Shown piece by piece: positions 58,504 through 64,000 of a stretch of DNA of 64,000 bases (positions within the stretch are counted from its first letter, which is position 1; each line of letters opens with the position of its first letter). Source of the DNA: Yamagishiella unicocca (lineage: Eukaryota; Chlorophyta; Chlorophyceae; Chlamydomonadales; Volvocaceae); contig BDSL01000025.1 of assembly GCA_003116995.1 (NCBI GenBank), positions 806,001-870,000 of the forward strand. The letters run 5' to 3'. Made by a program: the position numbers and the translations under genes. The notes beneath the pieces are model-generated. The model saw only the letters and a list, made by a program, of their open reading frames with translations, was not told the origin of the DNA and did no database searches.

Positions 58504-60166
58504 AAGCGAGGGGCCGGGGCCGCAGCGACGGCGTGACACATTGTGTGCAGAGAGGGGTAAAGGCGGGTTTTGTTGGAGTCGGTTGGACCAGCGCATGCAG
58601 CGCGCGGAGCGGGGAGGTATGGTTTCGGAGGGGCTTTCGTGGCGGCGAGGCAGTCTGCGGAGGGGTGAGCAGGTGTGGAGTGGAGTGGAGCGGGGAGGTG
58701 TGGTTTCGGAGGGGCTTTCGTGGCGGCGAGGCAGTCTGCAGAGCGGAGCGCGTGGACTGTGGAGGGAGGGTCGAGGGAGGGTCCAGGGAGGGTCGAGGGA
58801 GGGTCCAGGGAGGGTCGAGGGAGGGACGAGGGAGGGACGAGGGAGGGATGAGGCGGTTGTGTGCTTGGCACAGGGTTTGCTTGCGTGCCTTCGTGCGCCA
58901 GAGGCCTTTGTCGTACAGGCTGGCTGTCGTCGTACTTCCGGAGGGACGTGACCATCTGAGGGGTGTGATCAAGGAGATTACGACGGGCGGGGGTCCGATC
59001 TCCTGTTGGTGGATAAGGGTTCGGCCGGCCGGCAACTCGCTCGCGTGCCACCGCGCTAGTGGTTAGCAGAGAGGCGGGAGAGAAAAAGCGAGAGAGTGCC
59101 CTTAGATATGCGAGGACCCCGCAGTGGGCGTGAAGTTTCATGCGGGTTTCGGAGCCCGGAGCCCATTTTGGACGTGTATCGGGCCGAGGGACAGGGCCGC
59201 TGGAGCCGCTTGCTTAATGGAGCCGCTTACTGTCGAAGTGCTTTATGGCTGGCTGGCATCTGGGGTCGCAAATTTCGAGCGTCTGAAGAGAGGTGTGTGA
59301 TTCTCGCATTACTGATGCCGTACTGGCCCGGCTGGCTGGCGTCACGCGTTGTGTTGAGGCGCCGCCGCGAGGCCGACCTACCACAGCGCGGTGAGGCAGG
59401 ATCAAGACATGTAAGCCCGCTGCAAAGCCAGCAACGCCGGTCTTCGTTACGGGGCTTAAGGCACCTGTATCGACGGTTCCGCGTTCTCGTGCCGCCGTGT
59501 GGTGTACTGCAGTTTCAAAGGTTGTTGTTGTAACGGTTACAAAGGTGTACGGCTGCCGTGCACGTCCGATCCCCATGCCTGACCTGGCCTTCAGCGCATC
59601 CTACCGGCAACTGGCAACTGGCAACCGGCAACTGGCGAGACAGGCCTAGGTGCTGACACGTTCCCACACTGCGGCGCCTGGACATTCAGTCTTGGCGATA
59701 TTCCGCACCTGACGACAAAAGATGCCATCCACGCCATCCATGCCGTCCATGCCATACACGCCAGACGCCACCATCCACGTACATCACCTAGGATACGGCA
59801 ATCTTATTTTACCACCAGGGGTGTGATCGCGGGCTAAAACGGTCACGTCACCCCAAGTATGGATGGGCAGGATGGCCACTGCCTGCAGCCGGCAGCCGAA
59901 TCCACGAAGCCGAGTGGGTATACTTGAGTGGCAGTTTATGCAGTTAGGGGCAACGTAGGGTGCCCATTGCCGTCAGCTCAATAGGAACTCCACCGCTCCA
60001 GGGAGGGCTGTGGCTGCCAGTGCTTCCTCTCTCCACGGCTACCGTGCGGCAGCAGCCCACCGATAGGCTCATGCTGTTGTCAGTTAGCGGGCGGTCAAAG
60101 TTGATGCACGTGTTTGAATGCGTTCCCATTATCCGTAGATCGCACGGATCGCGGTTGGATCTTGTT
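58427..60166. other. 3' UTR and spacer before the retrotransposon array
   Basis: No gene supported. It contains a 56-bp direct repeat (58607-58662 and 58689-58745), a GAGGGTCCAGG-type repeat (58755-58850), TGTAA candidates at 59410-59414 and 59529-59533 that could end the phosphotransferase transcript, CAACTGGCAACCGG repeats (59595-59640) and CCATCCACGCCATCC repeats (59720-59765). Confidence 0.55.
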
Positions 60167-61033
60167 AAGCAGAATGCGAGTATTACAGGGGAGCCAGAGC
60201 GGCTCAAGCGCGGAAGCGCAACCAGGCGGGCCCAATGGGCCAGGCCACAACACAGATCACCGGACGAAGTCAAAACCACTCCTCACTGGTCGGGAAAAGG
60301 CAGCCGGACCGAGGCCGACTGGGAAACCGAAAACGACTACAAGTGCGAAAGAGCCTCGCCGAGTAGGGAAAGCGTGCCTACCACGAGCCACCAACACCAA
60401 GCCTGCAGCGATGCGCGCGAGCACACCGGGAGGGCCAAAAGGCCAGGCCGCTACAAAGGCCACGGGAAAAAGACCCACGCCGAGTAGGGAAAGCGTGCCG
60501 AACACGAGCCACCAAATACCAAGCCTGCAGCGATACGCGAGAGCGCAACGGGGGGGCCAAAAGCCCAAGCCGCTAGTCAGGCCACGAATCAACATCCGCG
60601 CCGAGTAGGGAAGCGTGTCGAACACGAGCCACCAAAACCAAGCCTGCAACGTGGGCGAGAGTCACCACAGCGAGTCGGAAACGGGTCCATGGCCATCCCA
60701 CAGAACCGAGCCGTCGAGTCCAGTGCCTCCACAAGAACCGAGCCTTCAGCGTGGGCAAGACCACGAGCACGGAGCCGTCCGCGAGGCGTAGCGAGCGGAG
60801 GAGCCGCGGCCCGGAGCGAGGACCATCAGCAGAGGCGCCAGCGCCGCCGAGCACCAGAGCGCGCCCAAGCTCCAGCAGCCAGTACCAGAGAGGGCGAAAG
60901 ACGAGAGACGATGGAGAGCAGAGGCTGCGCCGCAAGCGGACAGGAAGTTGCGCGACCCCATGACGAGGTCCACAAAAAGAGGACGAGGACCACGGCGCCT
61001 AGGGCGCCGTGGCCCTGTAGAGCCTTGTGCCTT
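60167..61033 (-). mobile_element. LINE-related repeat unit, copy 1 (867 bp)
   Basis: Begins AAGCAGAATGCGAGTATTAC at left and is followed directly by an almost identical 867-bp copy. It contains three sub-repeats of 121 bp starting GCCGAGTAGGGAAAGCGTG. Its left-end sequence is shared with the reverse-transcriptase-bearing unit at 61901-63565, which suggests that all units are 3' ends of one retrotransposon family lying on the minus strand. No intact ORF. Confidence 0.75.
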
Positions 61034-61900
61034 AAGCAGAATGCGAGTGTTACAGGGGAGCCAGAGCGGCTCAAGCGCGGAAGCGCAACCAGGCGGGCCC
61101 AATGGGCCAGGCCACAACACAGATCACCGGACGAAGTCAAAACCACTCCTCACTGGTCGGGAAAAGGCAGCCGGACCGAGGCCGACAGGGAAACCGAAAA
61201 CGACTACAAGTGCGAAAGAGCCTCGCCGAGTAGGGAAAGCGTGCCGACCACGAGCCACCAACACCAAGCCTGCAGCGATGCGCGAGAGCACACCGGGAGG
61301 GCCAAAAGGCCAGGCCGCTACAAAGGCCACGGGAAAAAGACCCGCGCCGAGTAGGGAAAGCGTGCCGAACACGAGCCACCAAATACCAAGCCTGCAGCGA
61401 TACGCGAGAGCGCAACGGGGGGGCCAAAAGCCCAAGCCGCTAGTCAGGCCACGAATCAAGATCCGCGCCGAGTAGGGAAGCGTGTCGAACACGAGCCACC
61501 AAAACCAAGCCTGCAACGTGGGCGAGAGTCACCACAGCGAGTCGGAAACGGGTCCATGGCCATCCCACAGAACCGAGCCGTCGAGTCCATTGCCTCCACA
61601 AGAACCGAGCCTTCAGCGTGGGCAAGACCACGAGCACGGAGCCGTCCGCGAGGCGTAGCGAGCGGAGGAGCCGCGGCCCGGAGCGAGGACCATCAGCAGA
61701 GGCGCCAGCGCCGCCGAGCACCAGAGCGCGCCCAAGCTCCAGCAGCCAGTACCAGAGAGGGCGAAAGACGAGAGACGATGGAGAGCAGAGACTGCGCCGC
61801 AAGCGGACAGAAAGTTGCGCGACCCCATGACGAGGTCCACAAAAAGAGGACGAGGACCACGGCGCCTAGGGCGCCGTGGCCCTGTAGAGCCTTGTGCCTT
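61034..61900 (-). mobile_element. LINE-related repeat unit, copy 2 (867 bp)
   Basis: Exactly the same length as copy 1 and, by eye, about 99 percent identical, with about ten substitutions. It joins copy 1 head-to-tail with no spacer; the same length and ends suggest a tandem duplication or repeated site-specific insertion. Confidence 0.75.
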
Positions 61901-63565
61901 AAGCAGAATGCGAGTATTACAAGGGAGCCAGAACGGCTCAAGCGCGGAAGCGCAACCAGGCGGGCCCGATGGGCCAGACCACGACACGGGTCACTGGGCA
62001 AAAGAGCCCGCCCTCACCGGCCGGGAGGGGGCAAAAGCCGAAGGCAGCCAAACACGAGGACACGGAGAAGGCAGCACACACAACTCAAAGCACGGGGAGG
62101 AGAACAAGCGCGTCCAGACAACACGAACCACCTGCACCAAGCCAGCAGCGAGACGCGAGGAACGCGTTCCGGCAAAACGGGGGCCCCAAGCCCCAGAACC
62201 CAAAAGCACCCACAAAAGACAGCAGAGCGGGGGCCTAAGGCCCAGAAAATCGCACCCGAGTCAGCCGTCGGGTCACTCCTCGGCACCCGGGCGGCCCGGG
62301 AAGACCACCTCCCCCGCGGGCGAGGCGGCGAGGAAGGGGTGATCGGACGGGATGGCCCCCCACCCGCGGGGGGCCAGCCCCAGCTCGGCAAACGCACTGA
62401 GGCGGGCCCAGAAGTCGGCCGTCACCGCGGCGCACACCCGCACCACCGGCATGCGCCCCCCGGGGGCCCCAGCCTGCTCCCGAAACAGGAGGCGGAGCCC
62501 CAAACCCAACGCCGCGACGGCCGCCAAGCACACCACATCCCAAACAAGCGGGTGCACCCCCAACGGGGGCCGACCCAGCCACAAATGCTGCCAGGACGGC
62601 GTGGCGAGCCCGTACGTGGGCTTCGAGAGGGAGGAGGCCGAAGCCGCCAGCGGAGGGGGGCAGGGCGAGGTAGAGCAGGCCGGCTCCGGCAGGTACACGG
62701 TTGGTGCGGGCCTGATGCACGGCGGGGGTGCAGCGGCGGTCGACGAAGGCGGCGGTGGTGGCCTGAAGGGCCGCCCGCAGGCCAGGGGGGGGGAGGCCGA
62801 CGAACTCCATGTGGTAGAGGACACGGCTGAGGGCATAGCCCGATGCGGCGAAGGCGCGGCCGAAGGCAGAGAGGGGCAGGGTGGCAGCACGCTGCAGACG
62901 GCTGTAGACCCGGTCGAGGTCCACAGGGTACGGTCCAGGGGCGCCCGCGGTGAAGGTGATGCCGAGGGTGGAGGCGGAGGGGACGACAGCGAGGCGGGGC
63001 GCCAGGCCGGCGTCGGGGGCGGCCAGGGGGGCGGCAGTGGCCACCGGGGTGGGGGGGAGGGGAGGGGCACTGGCGGCCGTGGGGCAGGCGGGGGGCGGGG
63101 CGGCGGCAGGGATGGCTCGGGGGCCACCGGGCAGGGGCAGGAGCTTCACTTTGCGCAGGTTGAGCTGCTGGCCCGACGCGGCGTGGAAGGTGTCCATGGC
63201 CGCCAGGAAGCGGGGGACATCCGCAGCATCCCGGAGGAGGGGGGTGCAGTCATCCGCGTACTGGGAGGCGGTGAGGCGGAGATCGGCGAGGGAGATGCCG
63301 ATGGCTTCGTGCTGCAGCCAGGAGAGGAGGGCCTGACCGGGAGCGAGGTAGAGGAGGGGCGCAGCCGGGCACCCCTGTCGAACGCCGGCAGTGATGGGCA
63401 CCCAACCTGACAGGTGGCCGTTGACGAGGGCGGCAGAGCGGGTGCCCTGCAGCAGGCGGCGCACCCAGGCAAGGCAGCCAGGGCCCACACCCAAGGCATC
63501 CAGGCATTCCAGGAGGAAGGCGCGGTCCACCGTGTCATAGGCCTTCTGGCGTGTCTGGCCTTCAT
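61901..63565 (-). mobile_element. 5'-truncated non-LTR retrotransposon (LINE) with reverse transcriptase
   Basis: The left end is an about 90 percent match to the first 100 bp of the 867-bp units and then diverges. The rest encodes a reverse transcriptase on the minus strand. The right border (63565) abuts another copy of the AAGCAGAATGCGAG end. The element starts inside the RT domain just before motif A, so it is 5'-truncated, the usual outcome of target-primed reverse transcription. Confidence 0.8.
62273..63545 (-). pseudogene. Reverse transcriptase fragment of a LINE, frameshifted
   Basis: Residues read AYDTVDRAFLLECL (RT motif A with catalytic Asp, about 63545-63516), then GVRQGCPAAPLLY (motif B) and SQYADDCTPLL (motif C, the catalytic YADD, near 63250-63261), followed by thumb-like sequence LYHMEFVGLPPPGLR typical of algal LINEs. 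The N-terminal fingers and endonuclease are absent. The frame shifts by one near 62560-62580 in a C/G run: upstream is open in one frame to HAVLAAFVAGSAP and the sensible continuation (PLVWDVVCLAAVAALG to the stop at 62273) is in another. It is therefore inactive as it stands. Confidence 0.8.
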
Positions 63566-64000
63566 AAGCAGAATGCGAGTATTACAGGGGAGCCAGAGCG
63601 GCTCAAGCGCGGAAGCGCAACCAGGCGGGCCCAATGGGCCAGGCCACAACACAGATCACCGGACGAAGTCAAAACCACTCCTCACTGGTCGGGAAAAGGC
63701 AGCCGGACCGAGGCCGACTGGGAAACCGAAAACGACTACAAGTGCGAAAGAGCCTCGCCGAGTAGGGAAAGCGTGCCTACCACGAGCCACCAACACCAAG
63801 CCTGCAGCGATGCGCGCGAGCACACCGGGAGGGCCAAAAGGCCAGGCCGCTACAAAGGCCACGGGAAAAAGACCCACGCCGAGTAGGGAAAGCGTGCCGA
63901 ACACGAGCCACCAAATACCAAGCCTGCAGCGATACGCGAGAGCGCAACGGGGGGGCCAAAAGCCCAAGCCGCTAGTCAGGCCACGAATCAACATCCGCGC
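63566..64000 (-). mobile_element. LINE-related repeat unit, copy 4 (partial, runs off window)
   Basis: Starts AAGCAGAATGCGAGTATTAC and appears identical to copy 1 (60167 onward) through the end of the window, including variants that distinguish copy 1 from copy 2 (for example GTGCCTACC and GCGCGCGAG). Continues beyond 64000. Confidence 0.8.

Noticed and set aside
60689..62830. Long plus-strand ORFs (221 and 424 codons) in the repeat array
   Set aside because: They are antisense to the LINE units and partly to the reverse transcriptase; composition is Arg/Pro/Ala-rich without recognisable domains.
1..64000. CRISPR arrays or prokaryotic operons among the many direct repeats
   Set aside because: Repeats are head-to-tail minisatellites without unique spacers, and the genes are intron-rich eukaryotic nuclear genes.

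Overview
The window looks like nuclear DNA of a volvocine/chlamydomonadalean green alga. The support is GC-rich exons broken by many short GT-AG introns, a nuclear four-exon gene for photosystem I subunit PsaO, TTTTAGGG-type telomere-like tracts inside introns, TGTAA (the algal polyadenylation signal) downstream of several genes, and very abundant minisatellites. I cannot name the species. All spliced models below were built by hand from splice consensus and codon phase; seven of the eight total an exact multiple of three with no internal stop under the boundaries I chose.

Layout, left to right. (1) 306-12105, minus: a 19-exon receptor-like protein kinase of 1034 aa with signal peptide, ectodomain, one membrane span, kinase domain and Gln/Pro tail; its introns hold two 32-bp minisatellites. 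(2) 12106-14717: intergenic, with a diverged duplicated segment. (3) 14718-17325, plus: a six-exon, 230-aa polytopic membrane protein. (4) 19750-29875, plus: a 14-exon, about 1667-aa EF-hand protein with low-complexity flanks and a minisatellite that repeats its own 5' splice site about 25 times. (5) 32506-33859, minus: psaO. (6) 35914-37961, minus: two-exon unknown protein. (7) 40115-40804, minus: small protein with a plastid-type leader and a C-terminal membrane span. (8) 41113-51599, plus: an 11-exon, about 2294-aa disordered protein with a coiled-coil/TFKP motif. (9) 53234-58426, plus: an 11-exon, 392-aa aminoglycoside-phosphotransferase-fold kinase with an organelle-type leader. (10) 60167-64000: head-to-tail repeats of a non-LTR retrotransposon (LINE) on the minus strand, one copy carrying a broken reverse transcriptase.

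The genes are unrelated in function and are not an operon. The most unusual common feature is in the introns: two families of short degenerate motifs recur in both orientations in the introns of five genes, next to telomere-like tracts and unit-length minisatellites. Three introns appear to use GC-AG borders.
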